Part shown: positions 32,193 to 44,546 of the stretch, one piece after another
Layout: every line of letters starts with the position of its first letter
Numbering within the stretch: the stretch's first letter is position 1
DNA from: Paraphoma chrysanthemicola
Taxonomy: Eukaryota; Ascomycota; Dothideomycetes; Pleosporales; Phaeosphaeriaceae
Length of the DNA: 64,000 bases
Assembly: GCA_020744225.1 (NCBI GenBank)
Contig: JAGMWG010000010.1
Span: 1,364,001 to 1,428,000 of the forward strand
Reading direction: 5' to 3'
Translations under genes and position numbers: made by a program
Notes under the pieces: generated by a model
Databases searched by the model: none
What the model saw: the letters and a program-made list of their open reading frames with translations, nothing else
Told to the model about the DNA's origin: nothing

Positions 32193-32927
32193 TCGCGAGT
32201 AGCACAACGCCAACACCCGACGGGACTACCACGAAACGTCCTGCCTCCCGGGTCTAAGCCCATTGGCTACGATCGATTATTTGATGACAGCAATACCGTT
32301 GATTGTCAACTTCTGCCGCACTGCCCGTGAGGAACACTGGCAGTAGGCCCGACCTTGGGTCGCTTGTATATTCTCGGAGATGACTGGCCACGTTGTATAC
32401 CCGTGATGCATGGCCATCTCTCCTCTGAGGTTATGTCCTCATACATAACTCTTATTCTTAATGTATTATACGCCTTCCCGAGCGCCTGCAAATGAGCAGC
32501 GAAAGAGCAAATACACCCTTGATTCAATGTTCACTTCTGATGCGTGAAATGATTGTGATGTAAACAAACGCATAGGCGAAGGGAGTAGGCTGAGCAACCT
32601 CATTCCGACGACCCGGCTCCTCGGACTGGAGATGGCGAACGACCGCTCGTCCTGGAGCTTTGGCTAAGTAAATGATGAGCGTCCGCAATTCATGGAGCAG
32701 CATTCGAATGGTGTCTTGTCCTTCAAAAAGCCATGACGCCGGCGCCATCGGATAGACTTCGGCGAAACCTTGATTAGCCCCATCTCCAAAACATCTTCTC
32801 TCAGGACCACGACCTCGACAGCTTGAGCGACGTCTGACCATCATACTCTTTTTTCATGGACTCTTCCGCTCCTTAAGGATCCGTGTCAACTTTCCAGCCT
32901 GGCACAGCAGCCATTGGCCCTTCCGCA
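32193..32927. other. Intergenic region upstream of GPI13
   Basis: No strongly supported gene. A 106-codon minus-strand ORF at 32524-32844 starts with ATG and has a reasonably protein-like amino acid mix; it is treated as a finding rather than a gene. Confidence 0.4.
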
Positions 32928-35900
32928 ATGGACAATGGCGAGATCTTCACGCCTGCATCCGAAATCACCGCGACGCGTGGGACAGACGTATCGAGCGCCC
33001 CAGCTCAGAAGCGCACCGCTGTCGCGCCAGACGAAGACAAGGCCAAACGGGCTAGTCAGGTGCATTTCAAAGCTGCCCATGGACTCATCGTCGCTTTCTT
33101 CACATTCATAATGTGTGTCTCACAAGCTCCAAGCCGACATTACCTCTGGCTAACAATTCTAGACTACTTCACATTGCCGGTATATACCTCTTCACCAGCG
33201 GTTTTCTCCTAACGCGACTCGTCCTCGACCACAAGTCCGAATGCGCCGTACCTCCGATCGATCCGGCGCGTGCATTCGTATCGGGAGACGCGCAAAAAGG
33301 GTGCTGGCACCCCAAGACCTTCAACAAAGCAGTTGTAATCATTGTCGATGCCCTGCGCTACGACTTTACCATACCCTTCGAAGCGCAACTTGAGCCCACA
33401 GATCTTGCCGCTGCTGCGTCTTCTCCTCGTTCCCAACCAGTAGCGCCTCGTCACTTCCACAATGCTTTCTCAGTCTTATATGAGACGGCCCAGCAACAGC
33501 CACACAACGCCTTCTTGTTGCCATTCATTGCAGATCCACCCACAACCACGTTGCAGCGACTAAAGGGGCTAACGACTGGGACACTGCCTACCTTCATCGA
33601 CGCCGGGAGCAACTTTGCAGGGACAGCGATTGACGAGGACAACCTCGTCGCCCAGCTGAGGAATGCGAGCAAGAGAATCGTGCATATCGGGGACGATACT
33701 TGGCACGCGCTTTTTCCAGGATACTTCGAGCCCAATCTTACGCATGCGTACGATTCCTTCAACGTCTGGGATCTTCACACAGTTGACAACGGCGTCACCG
33801 AGCACATCTTCCCTTTATTGAAAGCGGAAAATTCGAGCAAGTGGGATGTTATTTTTGGTCATTATCTGGGCGTCGACCATGCCGGCCATCGCTACGGCCC
33901 GGATCATCCTGCCATGACGGCAAAGCTAAACCAAATGGACGATGTTTTCCGGCGAATGATCAACGAGCTGGACAACGATACGCTTCTGGTAGTCATGGGA
34001 GACCATGGTATGGACACCAAAGGCGATCATGGCGGCGAGTCCGACGATGAGATTCAGGCTGCGCTATGGATGTACTCGAAGAAGGGAGTCTTTGGTCGCA
34101 GCTCGCCAGCATATGCACTTCCCCCAACCAGCGCCAAAGACCGTCCAGTTGCACAAATAGATCTTGTCCCGACTCTTTCGCTACTACTTGGGATGCCAAT
34201 CCCGTTCAACAATCTTGGGAGACCGATTGAGGAAGCATTCATTGGGAGGAAAGGCGCGGATTTTGAGAACCTGGCCATTGTGAATCGATTGGCAGGGGCC
34301 CAGATTCACCGTTATCAAGACGAATATGCCAGGGCTCGAGGGCTAGATCAGAGTATTCGCGCTACCTCGCTGGCTCTCTGGACTGCCGCAGAAGCCACCT
34401 GGGCCTCCTTAGGAAAGAGAAGCAATAACGCGCAGTTCCAGGATGTTTATGTGGCTTACGCTGCATACCAACGCGAAACACTGAGCATCTGCCGTGCACT
34501 CTGGGCACGATTTGACATTCCGAAAATGCTCAGTGGTGTGGCAATTCTGTCTTCCAGTCTGATCGTACTTGCCATGTACGCACGAGGACTTCAGGGGGAT
34601 CGCTCGGACTTGACGCCTGTGTTCTTCACCCGTGGTGCCATTGGCGCAGCCGCTGGGGTTCTGATCGGCTTCTTGGCCAGCTTTGTACTCCCCGAAATGC
34701 CGCGAGAGCATATTCTGATCTTCTCTACTGCTCTCTACGGCATTATCGGTGTAGCGTCATGCTTCTACTCCCTTCGACATCGCGTAACGTCACCCTTTCC
34801 CGCCAGTATATGGGGCTGGACAAGTGTCTTCTTCACATTGGCTCTTTCTATTGGGTTCGCCGCGAATTCTTTTACCATCTGGGAGGACGAAATTCTTCTC
34901 CATTTCTTGACCACCTTTGGTGTCATTGCTGTCATATCTTCTTTCCGACAGAAGAACAAAGTCGACCGAACTCTCGGTATATATCACTCGATTCTTTTCA
35001 CCATCCTTTTACGCGTCGCTTCTTTCTCCCGACTATGCCGAGAGGAGCAAATGCCATTTTGCAAATCAACCTACTATGCTTCGGCCTTGTCCACGACCTC
35101 CGCGCCGTGGCAACTTGCCATACCTGCTGCCGCCGCGCTTCTTATACCTACCTTCATCATCGGCTACTTCGAAGGCACAAAGAGCTACCAGAATACTGCA
35201 AAGCTCTGGCTAGGTCTCGGCCTTCGTTTCGGTCTTATGCTCGCCGCCGCATACTGGGCACTCGATGCAGCGGATGACGGGGAGTGGTACCCTGAATGGA
35301 CCAACGTCATAAGCATCACGAAACGTGCCGTAGCGCAGATTGTGTTGGTGATTAGCTTGGCGTTTGGATACTCAATTTACAATTGGAGTAAACCTCTACT
35401 GAGTATCATCGTAAACGAATCACAAGGCAAGGAAGGAGCCCCCAAGGAATCCATAACAGTTCTCGGATATGCGAACGTGCATGGAAGCAGATACGCTCTA
35501 CTCATCACGGTGTGGTACTTGGCCATCGCTCTACTGCAAAAGCCTATGGGAGCGGGTGCTACTGGTGTCCTCGTGTGGCAACTCTTCTCCCTCTTCGAAA
35601 TCGTCGACACCAATAGACTTCATACATCCTCGATTGGACCTGTTGTCCTCGGCCTTTTGGGCTCCTTTCACTACTTCAAGACGGGACACCAAGCTACGCT
35701 TAGCTCCATCCAATGGGAATCGGCGTTCATTCCATTGACCAAGATCCGTTACCCATGGACACCAGTCATTATTATCTTAAATCACTTTGGCGCACAGATT
35801 CTTTGCGCTGTTGCGGTGCCAGCACTCGTCTTCTGGAAGGTGAAGCCTCAGCAAAAATCCCTGCTCGGTGCACTGGCGAAGGCAATAGCAACACACATGC

Positions 35901-36106
35901 TGTTCTACGCGACCATCAACTTAGCAACTACGATGTGGGCGGGCCACTTGAGGAGGCATTTGATGTTGTATAGGATTTTCAGCCCCCGGTTCATGCTCGG
36001 TGCAGCATCTTTGTTGGTCGTGGACATTGTTGCAGTATTTGTGGGGCTATGGGGCGCAAGGATGAGTATGCTGAGTGTTGCGGAAATTTTTGGGTTTGGC
36101 GCATAG
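32928..36106 (+). CDS. GPI13: GPI ethanolamine phosphate transferase 3 (PIG-O/Gpi13)
   Basis: Two exons, 32928-33112 and 33163-36106, 1042 residues. The 50-nt intron has donor GTGTGT, branch CTAAC and acceptor TCTAG, and it interrupts the first transmembrane helix (VAFFTFI / ILLHIAGIYLFTSGFL). The start is the ATG of MDNGEIFTPASE. The lumenal alkaline-phosphatase-like domain shows metal-site motifs VVIIVDALRYDF, DPPTTTLQRLKGLTTG with the Thr nucleophile, TFIDAGSNF, GDDTWHALFPG, HYLGVDHAGHRYGP and VMGDHGMDTKGDHGGES. Multiple transmembrane helices fill the C-terminal 600 residues. The enzyme adds ethanolamine phosphate to the third mannose of the GPI precursor in the ER, the group through which proteins are attached. 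GDDTW and TFIDAGSNF favour PIG-O over the PIG-N and PIG-G paralogues. Confidence 0.95.
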
Positions 36107-36400
36107 CGGAAACGCCTAGATAATACGCTCGTCAAAGCGTACCAAGGATTAGTGGATGGTCATTCCGCTCTGATCTATATGGCACCGCGTCGAGTGAAGG
36201 CTCTTGTTCTTCGAGTCAGGATTAAAGTAATATGTGCCGCTCGATGATAGTGTTGATCACGCGAATTAAGAGAATGCCGTCCACGCCCCTCAGTGCCACT
36301 CAGGCCTTTAGTCTGTTCTCGTCTCTCATTACGCCCTCTCTCACCCCAAACGAGATTTACGTAATCATTATCCCGCGAAGCTCAGGTAAAGGCAGACGAA
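36107..36400. other. 3' region of GPI13, nothing recognised
   Basis: Short intergenic stretch; no protein-like ORF before the degenerate locus. Confidence 0.4.
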
Positions 36401-38731
36401 GTACCAGAGCTGCAGGAAAGGCTTATATCAAACCTCACACGAGCCCAAGTTGGTCTTTTGACCACAGCAATCCAACAGCAACGGCGAACCCAACATTGCT
36501 ACCTCGCAAACTCAGTGGCAAAGGCAAAGAACATCTCCCAGTATGTCCTGGCTTATAGTCATTGGAGCGGCTGAACGACTGTCTGAGCGTATTCACGACA
36601 AGATCATACGCCATTCACCTGCCCACCCACTGACAACAACCGGAGTTGTAAACAAGCTCCAGGTATCACTACCGACCGTGAACAAGAAGTCTATAGACAC
36701 TGAAGTCGAAGTCGGCACTATCAGCAGCCGTAAACCACCTTGAGCGACGTAGTGTCCATTCGTGAGTACCTCATCACGCGATCCTTGCGTGGAAACGATC
36801 GAGCTGACGAATCAATCAAGCACAGTTGGCGTGAACAGCAACCACAGCCTATATTGCGCTGCATTCGAAAATAAGTTGACGAAAGATACACCCGGAACAA
36901 CTGCGGACCAATAGCTATTGCTAAAAATGCCGCCTTGCAATAATCACATTGCCGGCAAAAGCTTCCAGACGTTTGACACAGAGGACATGACCGACGACTC
37001 CACCAATACGATTCCTACACTTGGCCTCACAATGACGCTACGATTGCGCGACCGGTTTCGCAGCCGCTTGTCCCGACTAGTTACTGCGACTGTGGACTTG
37101 AACGAGCACCAAGATCAAACTTCAATGATAATAAGCGTCTCGCGCCGAGAGTATCCCGATCAGCCACGACTCAAGCTCGATGATGACCTTCGTGATTTTG
37201 TCAAGATTATGGAACACAACATGTCGCTCATCTCAAGATATGTCGATGGTAAGTCTGGCCTACATACCTTTAAAAGTGTCGATAGTGAGCTCACGCACAC
37301 AGATGCCAGTCGCGAAAAGGCCGAAGACCAGCTTAAAAGAGCCATGTTGCTCTACTCGCTTCGCATATGAAACATATTGTAGAGGGCATCATGCGGATCT
37401 TTCGGGCCTGTCAGGATGCTTTCGCCGACTTCATGACTCTATATCTCGGGATCGAGGACATTCCAGATGGCCGGTCGAAGCTCGATCGTGAGCTCGCAGA
37501 CGCACTTATCTCACTCTTGCAGTCTGTTCAAAGCTACGACGATTCAGTCGACCAATTGCACATGCTAATCGAGAAGGCATGGAACTTAACCGTCGGAATC
37601 CAATACTTACAAATTCGGCTACCCTCTCTTCTCTAGAAGCGAGGTTTTGGCAAAAACCTTTGTCCGCTGATCTACATGCTAGCATTTCCCAAATACGCCT
37701 ATCACACCTTTGTGCGAGCCGCCGAAGCTTGTCCAGCCTTCAGCGTGCTCGAGTTCCATCTATCACCGCCAGCGCCGTCCTCAAAGAGACTTCAATCTGC
37801 GAAAATCGCTAAAACAAGCGCCTCATCCAATTCTCACTGTTCTACCCTAGCGGCCGTTTCAGGGCAATCCGCCATGACTGCCGATAGAACGACTGAGAGC
37901 AAATCGTGCGTAAACCTAGCGCCGCCGCCCACCGAATTGCCACAAACGATCTCAAGGCCCTTGAGTGGCTTGTATAATGACAACAGGGCTACAGAGCATG
38001 ATAGCATCCTTGCTGCGATATATCCCTTTATTGGCGAACGACAACCTTCTGCTGAACATACGAGCCTTTGGAATCGTTCAGATCAGGATACTGTGCATCT
38101 ACTAGCTGCCGTCCTCCTCGGTAATTTATTGCAAGTCTCATCTGACGCGTGGTTCACGTTTGGCTTCGTTGCTACCCGCGACCAAGAAGAGGAGCGTCAT
38201 TTGGGCGGCCTCTATGCTGCGATACTGAAAGAGGCGCAAAAGCCACAAGTCATCTTCCGTGAGCTGAAGGACGCTCATCAGAACGATACTCTAACTAATC
38301 TCTTCGACTCGATGGCATACGGGCAATTTCGGCAGCAATTTCTGCGACTCGAGAATTTCCTCAAGACTCCCTCAGCTGCACGGTCCACTGTATGGCGACT
38401 GATACAGTACACTAGATGCGACGGCTATAAGGAGCCTTCGCCGGTCATCAAAAGAGATTTTGGATTCCAACTCTGCCGCAATCATCAAGACGTTATGCTT
38501 TTGAAAGATGCCTACACTCATATTCTGGCCAACGCAGGACTCCGAGACCTTCATAACGCCTGCCGCTTTGGTAGACTCGCAGAGTTCGCACAAATGAGTG
38601 GTGTGCCTAACCACGCGAAGAAGCGACATTTGTTTACCAATGACTATCCGAGTCCTTTTATCGGATTTGATAACGGAAAAGGCTTGGAGCGTCACTGTCT
38701 GCCTCTTTTCAAGAGCTCAAAGAAGATGTGA
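36401..38731 (+). pseudogene. Degenerate or multi-exon unknown locus
   Basis: Several protein-like segments lie in order on the plus strand but do not join cleanly. A start-less segment from about 36395 reads EAQVKADEVPELQERL and later NISQYVLAYSHWSG before a stop at about 36574. A second ORF begins with ATG at 36927 (MPPCNNHIAGKS); it contains a plausible in-frame intron (GTAAGT at 37247 to ACACAG) and stops at 37370. A third segment, in another frame from about 37337, reads HIVEGIMRIFRACQDAFADF, stops at TAG 37634-37636, and the same frame then runs on to 38731 with FVRAAEACPAFSVLEFHL and RDFGFQLCRNHQDVMLLK. I recognise no domain. Frame breaks without good splice sites suggest a pseudogene, but an unresolved multi-exon gene remains possible. 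Confidence 0.5.
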
Positions 38732-40278
38732 GCCCACCGACCCGATTAGTTCGACCTCTACCTCAAGCGTGGATCAGCTCGAAGCACTCTTGCATGTCAA
38801 ATGAGCTGTCTGAATTTGTTATTCCGTGGCTGGCACTTTGTTCTTGGTTTTGCCATTGGATCATACGGGCAGGCTGCACTAAAAGCTATGCGTTTCTATG
38901 ATGGTCTTTCTTGCGTTATGCTGCATCTCCGTCGGCTCCTAAAAATGGTAGTACGCAATCGGTCATATCAAGAGCTTCATACTCTTCTTTGTTTGATGTC
39001 AGCGGCGTGATGGATGGGGGCAAGAGAAGAATGCCTCTTCCCTCTTGATAAACGTCAAAACTTCTGCTGCTGCGCATAAGGTCACGTTGGTCAATATTGA
39101 AATGATGAAAACTTCGGATTCGTTACTCGCAAAAACAGTAATAAACAAAACACCCACATTGTGATTCTCTGGGGCCCATTGTGTGTCACCGGAGGCTGCA
39201 AGAGCTACAATTTCCAGAGTAATGGACCTCGCACTGGAAGAACGACTAGTGGTGTGTACCTGCGTCCAATGGGTGCCAACATGGAGGATGTGGATGCTAA
39301 AACTGCAATCCGAGATGGAGGACTAGTAAGCGTTGTGCAAGAGAATGGATTCTCGACGCAAACCCCCAAACATGGGTTTGAGCAACTTTGGAAAGATATT
39401 CCGTGCCGCCTTCATTTCTGATTATTGCTACGAGGCCGTCTGGTGCTCTAGGCACTCACGACCTGGCTCGACCACACGTTTTACGCGGACAGATGTCGAA
39501 ATTCACATCCCTGCGCGCGTCGCAATCGGTTGGGAGTCCGCCAATCTTTTAGACTTCAAAACTACGGGTGAGGGTATTGTCTATTGTGCAAAGCAGGTCC
39601 TTGCAAGGCGGTTTCGGGGCTTGTTCTGATAGAGTGACGAAACGACGGGCGCACATTGATAATCGTGACATTAGCATGCCAGGGCAACCATCAGCAGCCC
39701 ATCTGCACTCAGCTTGTGGATACAAGGTGCCTATAGCCGTGGAGAAAAACAGACGGGGAGAGAACAATGTGCACTGACCATTGTGCCGGCTTGCGTGCAC
39801 AGGTAGATCGTGAACTCTGAACGATATGGATCATGGCGCAGGGCAAGAAATTGCTGTATCTAGTACAAATATATTTGCAGAATCGATGCGAGGCTAAATG
39901 AGAGCTAACATGGCAATACGAATGGAATACTGCTTCATGGTTATCCTAGTTGGAGTATGCCGTCGTGTTTGAAGCGACCGTGCGACTAGTATGCAGTCAA
40001 ATATCTTGATTAAGCATTTTCGCCTCATGTGATGTAACTTAACCTTACTTAGAAACTATGTATGAAACGCCATATTTACATCATGATTCTGAATTGCCTT
40101 GCGTATAAAATCTCATCCACAGCTCATCCGTTACATGACGTCACCTTCGCATCCATTCCAGAAACGTCGACGTTTGAATTGCCAAATCCGACAGCCCCAC
40201 CGACGGGTTCACCTCTCACTTACATCTCATTTTCCATTATTCAGTTTTGTGCCATATCAAAGTTATAACCAATTGCCC
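38732..40278. other. 1.5-kb intergenic region
   Basis: Only short ORFs in several frames; a fragment around 39333-39629 (FGKIFRAAFISDYCYEAVW) looks mildly protein-like but has no partner exon or domain. AT content rises near 39990-40080. Confidence 0.4.
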
Positions 40279-41526
40279 ATGGCTCCCAGGATTTTCATGT
40301 ACGTATTGGCTCTGGTCTCCGCAATCAATATGCGCTATCGACTCATAATAAATACATAGTACCGGCGCAACCGGATACATTGGTGGTGACACACTCTTTG
40401 CGCTTCACAGCAAACATCCAGAGTACGAATATGCTGCACTCGTTCGCACGGGTAAGTGAAGAGTACCAAGTTCTCGGTCCGTAACTAACAGTCATGTTCA
40501 GACCAAAAGGCCAAGCCTGTCAAAGAAGCGTTCCCGAACGTGCGCATCGTGCTCGGTAGTTTAGACGATTTCGATATCTTGGAAGAAGAAGCCGCGAAAG
40601 CTGATGTCATTATACGTACAGCACAACATTCGATATAAACAACAGACCATCATTGACCCAACATTAGATACCGCTGACGCATCCGACAATGAAGGTGCAG
40701 CAAAAGCGATTGCGAAAGGCCTTGCATCTGGCCATTCCAAGGAAAATCCCGGATTCTGGCTTCACACAGGAGGAGCAGGTATTCTATGCTGGGAGACGAT
40801 GCGCGACGACGAGAAACTTGGCGAATGGTGGGGCAGAGAATACAATGATTGGACGGCCGTGGAAGACTTGACCGGTCTCCCCGATGACGCGTTCCACAGA
40901 AATGTTGACAAGTTTGTTCTTTCTTCAGGCTCAGACTCGGTCAAAACAGCGATCTTGTGCCCACCAACAATCTACGGTATGTCCATGGCTTGTATATACT
41001 TGGATCAGACAGGCTTTTGACACAGACAGGGCGTGGACGTGGCCCGAGCCACACTCGTAGCAGGCAAGCGTATGAAATGGCTCATCTGATCCTTACAGAA
41101 GAATTTGTCCCCACCATCGGGCAGGGTAAAGCGCGTTGGAACAACATCCACGTGTCTGATCTGGCCCATCTATTTGTTCTCTTGACCGAAGCTGCTGTAG
41201 ACAAGAACGTTGATGCGAAATTGTGGAACCAGCAAGGCTACTACTTGGTCGAGAACGGTGAGCATATATGGGCAGAACTAGCTCGCTTGATGGGCAAGCG
41301 AGCTAAAGAGCTTGGCCTGGTTGCGAAGGAACTCGAAGAAAGAAACTTGAGCAAAGACAAGGCAATGGAACAAGCGGGATTTGAAGCCGTGAGTTGGGGA
41401 TTTAACAGCCGCGGGAAAGCGGAACGGGCTAAGAAAGTTGTGGGCTGGCAGCCAAGTGGGCCGAGCATCGAAGACTGCGTTGACGAGATTCTCAAAGATG
41501 AAAAAGGCCGGATCAACCAGAAATAG
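40279..41526 (+). CDS. NAD(P)-binding epimerase/dehydratase-family protein, five exons
   Basis: Exons 40279-40298, 40360-40451, 40502-40615, 40668-40976 and 41030-41526; 343 residues. All four introns (50-61 nt) are GT-AG and each junction preserves frame; exon 1 is 20 nt. The start MAPRIF-ITGATGYIGGDTLF forms the extended-SDR GxxGxxG dinucleotide motif across intron 1. Then come YAALVRT, FPNVRIVLGSLDDFDIL, ADVIIHTADASDNEGA (the alcove after beta-4) and GFWLHTGGAGIL. The classical SDR YxxxK is not evident; the family position reads DKFVLSSGSDSVKTAILCPPTIYGRGRGPS, as in NmrA-like atypical SDRs common in fungi. RWNNIHVSDLAHLFVLLTEAA is the typical C-terminal motif. Substrate unknown; likely a cytosolic reductase or redox sensor. 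Confidence 0.92.
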
Positions 41527-42232
41527 GCACGCTCTGTGTTTTGAGACAGTAAGAACAATTATTGCCGTAGACGTCTACATTTGCGTGGGCAAGACTCCCA
41601 ACATAGCATCTGTTGCAACCGCGCTCTCCTTGCTTGAAAGCAGCACCGACGTAGTCAACGACGCATGATCACAATTGAATACCTCTCAGCAGATTGGACA
41701 TGGCGTACACGCTAGCGTTTCTGGCCGAGTGTACAGTTGTGTGGCTAGCAAGGACGAATAGCAGCCCAGCGTCTTATAAATAGCTGCGGCGGCCGGCTTC
41801 CTCTAGATTGTCAGTTCTGAGTTTCTCTTGGATCGCATTACCTTGGAGGCATCTGCTCGCCATTCGCTCCGGGGGGCGTTGATTGTCTAGACGGATGAGG
41901 CTGAGCCACTCACCGGTGCCGAAAGTAGTTAGCACACGCACTAATAACGCTTTGTGTGAACTGGAAGACTGCCCGTCGAAAACGCATTGCCAGAGCAGTT
42001 TGAAGAGCGAGTCACACCCTTGGTCGCGACTTACAATATGCGCGCTGGTGAAAGTACTTGTCCTTTTGCTCCATCTCCGCATTGGGGGCATACAGACGTA
42101 TTTCGGGCACTAGAAAACAACCGCCACAGAGGGATCAACACAGTCATGAAGTAAAGCGAATTGTGCAGAACATAAAAACATTGCTATGGCATTGTATCGG
42201 CAGGCTGAAGCTAGTCTGTGAGAAAACATCTT
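41527..42232. other. Convergent intergenic region, nothing recognised
   Basis: Lies between the 3' ends of the epimerase-like gene (+) and the 43-kb unknown gene (-). No supported ORF. Confidence 0.4.
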
Positions 42233-43758
42233 TCACATGACGCTACACTTCTCCGCATCTGGCGTGATGCCTCGATTCTGCCTTAAATATGCGGCTGCTT
42301 GCATTATGAAGTCCCCCGTTTTGTGGAAGCAGACCCGGTTACCTTTCGCATCACGTACCGCCTCGCCGATACTAAAATCGTACGACTGCCCGGTATGACT
42401 ATCCTTCGCAGGGCATTTGAGATGTTCAATTGACTTTTGTTCAAGTTCCGGTACTGGAAATGATCAGCTCATTTGCCAGACTAAATCTGGAATATGTGAC
42501 ACCTACAGGTGGCAATGTAGACGAGAAATTCGTCCACGGCCTTGCGACTTGGAAGGGTGTCGGCCGTTTGATCTTCAAGTAGAATGCGAGCAAGCGCCTC
42601 CATCCGAACCACAGTCTCGACACGGACACCCTTTGACATTTCATGCTGCTCAACAGCAAGTGCAGCAAGGGATCTGGCTAATGGGTGGAGAAGAATACCT
42701 CTCACGTCTTTCGGTGTAAACATTTCTCTGCTCAGAGGATTTCTCATGACGCCTTTGTTGACTGTTATAGCTTGCACCAGTTCCTCCATGTTCCAAGCAT
42801 AGTTGTCCTCGGTCACATAAAAGACTGCTCTTGGAATGTCTTTGACCTCGTCTCCTAGCATGGTCTCGCTATTCGCGTAATTCCTCTGGAAGGACTCGTG
42901 CTCGACGTGCATGAGTGCCAGCTCGCAGTGGACCTTCAGTTCATCCGGCAGAGCGGCTTGAAGTGTGTCCATTCGTTTGACCAGGATATCGCGAACCATG
43001 TCATTGTTGGCTTTGCTTGGGTCCTCACGACGAACCCATTCCATGGTCTCCTCCAAATCCGCGATGGCGATGCTCATGGCTTCGCTAGGGTTCATCCGAA
43101 CATTTCGTGCCACCGATCTAGCGCCACCAGGTTGACGCAGCTTTAGTGCTGGCCTAGTCTCATGACTCTGTGCGATAGCCTGGATCTTGGTGAAGTTCTT
43201 CGATGTAGGCACATCAGCCCTGTCCTGGAACGAGCGAAGATTGGCGAGGTCAGCAAGAATATATCTCGCTTTGGCGCGCAATGCTTGGTATCCCTGCGTC
43301 AGTTCCTGCCTGCCAGACTCCAGATCGCCGTCCCAATCGCAAATAGATGGTTCCAGAGCCGTCTTTGTAGCCTTGGGTGCTGTTGTCTTTTTATATTGGC
43401 CTGCTTTTGGATCCCATACGCGAGTCTTACTAGTGAGGGGTGCGGCAGTTGAGTCGGGTAATTGCTGGGTTTGTGGAGGCTCTGGCTTTTTCTGCAGAAC
43501 AGACAGAAATTGTACAACCTCTGCGTCGCGCGGGTCCAACTTTTGCAAGTCCTTTGCGATGTCGGTGGCGGCGTCTAGCCAGCCAGCCGACATGTAGAGT
43601 TCTACAAGCAGCTTCCGAGCCGCGATGGCAGGCGGATTCCGTGAAATGTCCTCAAGCAACTCGCCGATGAGCGCCATATCAGGGTCGAGGTTGGCAGTGC
43701 GAGTAGGAGCAGCCATCGCTGTCTGTCCGGGTAGGTTTGGGCGCATGCTACTGCGCAT
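42233..43758 (-). CDS. Unknown protein with TPR-like N-terminus and U-box-like region
   Basis: Two exons on the minus strand, 43758-42507 and 42453-42233, 490 residues. The 53-nt intron (donor GTAGGT, acceptor CCAG) joins FLVYIAT to LPELEQKSIEHLKCPAKDS; the second exon ends GITPDAEKCSVM and lacks its own start codon. N-terminal segments DMALIGELLEDISRNPPAI and LLVELYMSAGWLDAATDIA with LQKLDPRDAEVVQFL look like tetratricopeptide helices. A middle acidic-basic helical region follows. Near residue 350 the sequence DNYAWNMEELVQAITVNKG then VMRNPLSREMFTPKDV resembles the loops of a U-box, in which no cysteines are needed, but this is a similarity by eye only. The C-terminus has SYDFSIGEAVRDAKG. 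Family not identified; a ubiquitin-ligase link would be speculative. Confidence 0.8.
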
Positions 43759-44546
43759 TGTGTCGATAGATCGAAGGTGTGTTTATATAGTGCAACGTAA
43801 CACGAGCATATGGGACTCATGGAAATGGATATTCAGGCTGTAAAGAAGGGTCCGTCAATGCGATAAGAGACCACCCGGGTGAGCATGGAGTAGTTGGGTT
43901 GCAGATGGTAGCAGCGATCTAATCAACGATTGTGGAGGTTAAAGCTCCGCCACGTCACTGCCTCTCTGCGATTCGAGAGGGGCCCGGACAAGGCTGTAAC
44001 AACAGCGACGCTACTTGGCTTCGCATTGTGAAAGAGGTGACCGGGCTAAAAGGTCAAAAGCAGCCTGGGCTGAGAGTGTGTGGCGGTGCTCACTAGACTG
44101 CCAGCAAAAAGTGGGGCTAGCGCGATCGACCCAGGTCCTAGTAATGGCACGCAGGAGACCTTACGCCATAACGATAGGCATTGTTTCTTGTACAGATCTG
44201 CCTAGATGTCTGCCTTGGTGAGCTGTATGCCTGGTGCTGGTGCCGATACGCCATTATGTATACCTAGACTGTATCTAACCCTGCCCTTTCCTCATGAATG
44301 TCCTAACAGTTTCCATATTACAAAGGCTCTGTCTTGTTCTACTGTCTGAATCAGCTTACAAGGGCGCTCACCAAGCAACAACAGCCTCATTTGTACCCTT
44401 GAGTTACACTTTCCATTTCACTCAATTCCGGTGCTTTCAGGCCGGCTTGTGCATGTTGCATATCAAGCCACCAGCCTTACTACAACCGACTGTTATTATA
44501 CTTTGCATATTCGTCCCGCACGATCCATGTGCCGATAGAACCCGAT
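43759..44546. promoter_or_regulatory. Divergent intergenic region
   Basis: 788 bp between the divergently transcribed 43-kb unknown gene (-) and the PARP-domain gene (+). It must hold both promoters; no specific motif was recognised. Confidence 0.4.
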
